From positions 186,001-250,000 of the forward strand of contig NZ_CP133988.1 of NCBI RefSeq assembly GCF_031582885.1: a stretch of DNA of 64,000 nt. Direction: 5' to 3'. The first letter of the stretch is position 1; the number at the start of each line of letters is the position of its first letter. This DNA is from Streptococcus parasanguinis. Lineage in GTDB: Bacteria; Bacillota; Bacilli; Lactobacillales; Streptococcaceae. The translations under genes were made by a program, and so were the position numbers. Positions 63,520 through 64,000 of this stretch are shown in pieces. The notes beneath the pieces were generated by a model. The model was not told where the DNA came from and ran no database searches. It saw only the letters and a program-made list of their open reading frames with translations.

Positions 63520-63837
63520 CTATTTTAATCCTGCTAAGAATGCTGTAAGCTGCGCCTTGGTTTTTCGATCCCGATTGACAAACCGACCGATTTCCTTATC
63601 CTTTTCCAGAACCACCAAACTTGGGATCCCATAAACATCCCAGACTTTCGCCAGATCCATATAGGCATCTCGGTCAATCAAGATAAAGGTAAATTCGGGA
63701 TTTTCAGCTTCAATCTCCGGCAAAAAAGGCTTGAGGTAACGACAATCCCCACACCAATCTGCTGAAAAGACAAACACTTTCTTGCCATCTTGCTCTACAT
63801 AAGAAGCAATTTCTTCTAGAGAATTTGGTGTAATCAT
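63520..63837 (-). CDS. Thioredoxin-family protein
   Basis: 105 residues, thioredoxin fold with the active site WCGDC (ADWCGDCRYLKPF, ~28-32) and cis-Pro in VYGIPSLVVL. The WCGDC motif differs from the canonical WCGPC, suggesting a specialised reductant. No signal peptide. Overlaps the preceding gene by ATGA and precedes ytpR. Confidence 0.9.
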   Translation of the reverse strand: MITPNSLEEIASYVEQDGKKVFVFSADWCGDCRYLKPFLPEIEAENPEFTFILIDRDAYMDLAKVWDVYGIPSLVVLEKDKEIGRFVNRDRKTKAQLTAFLAGLK

Positions 63838-64000
63838 AGTTTTTCCTCTTCATAATGCAAGAGACCGTCCTCATAGACAAAGCGGTAATGGCGCTCATCT
63901 TCAAAAATGACGCCTCCTACTAAGCGTTCTTCACTAGACTCGTAGAGTTCCACATACAGGGTCGCAATCGTCCCCATGGCTTCCATTTGCTCCCGTACTT
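63834..64000 (-). CDS. C-terminal part of a small protein upstream of thioredoxin (runs off the right edge; DUF4651-like)
   Basis: The last ~54 codons are visible: VREQMEAMGTIATLYVELYE and onward to HYRFVYEDGLLHYEEEKL then TGA. In streptococci a DUF4651 protein commonly precedes this thioredoxin; the match is from memory. The ATGA overlap shows co-translation with the thioredoxin gene. Confidence 0.7.
   Translation of the reverse strand, partial: VREQMEAMGTIATLYVELYESSEERLVGGVIFEDERHYRFVYEDGLLHYEEEKL

Overview
The window reads as a chromosomal segment of an oral Streptococcus of the mitis/sanguinis type, most like S. parasanguinis. Evidence: a pepO gene divergent from a FimC-FimB-FimA/ScaCBA manganese ABC operon followed by tpx and a MntR/ScaR regulator; a competence-type ssbB; groES-groEL next to a mannose-family PTS with an adjoining four-component lev-type sensor, as in S. 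mutans; and moderate GC with strong AGGAGG-type ribosome binding sites. Assignments rest on motifs and remembered family knowledge; no search was run.

Layout. 1-7000: 5' part of glmS, a family 1 glycosidase, a class I glutamine-amidotransferase-like hydrolase, then a TetR regulator divergent from a MacB/FtsX-type exporter, with three copies of a 13-bp palindrome around the divergent promoters. 7000-7475: transposon debris. 7500-11800: a MarR-controlled operon with an EgtUV-like (ergothioneine/betaine-type) importer, an NmrA-like protein and an endonuclease III-like protein; the promoter lies between two inverted MarR boxes. 12000-20000: leuS, a peptide-binding lipoprotein, a DacA-like carboxypeptidase and glycerol dehydrogenase. 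20000-27300: pepO, the fim/sca Mn operon, tpx, its regulator and dtd. 27700-34700: rel, rsmE, prmA, an acetyltransferase, a NUDIX pseudogene, a DUF3013 protein and rarA.

34770-47030 is the accessory part. A 6S-like RNA precedes tRNA-Lys(CTT), and the tRNA 3' end is an attachment site. Behind it lie at least four tandem element segments, each bounded by a repeat of the tRNA end. Segment 1 keeps a tyrosine integrase, a DUF3173 excisionase-like gene, a Rep_trans/MOBT relaxase-like gene, a structured candidate oriT and an XRE regulator, with a YeiH-type permease as cargo. Segment 2 is an internally deleted relative of segment 1. Segments 3 and 4 have lost integration genes and carry cargo: an immunity-protein fragment, aldo/keto reductase, LtrA, and an ABC exporter.

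47200-64000 returns to the chromosome: a LytTR two-component system with an ABC-2 exporter; groES-groEL with a CIRCE operator; levDEFG-type PTS genes with the levQRST-type sugar sensor; ssbB with a SigX box; a tRNA-binding protein; a thioredoxin. Three copies of a ~180 bp structured intergenic repeat, a candidate small RNA upstream of the LytTR system, and two other multi-hairpin elements are the main structure not explained by genes.
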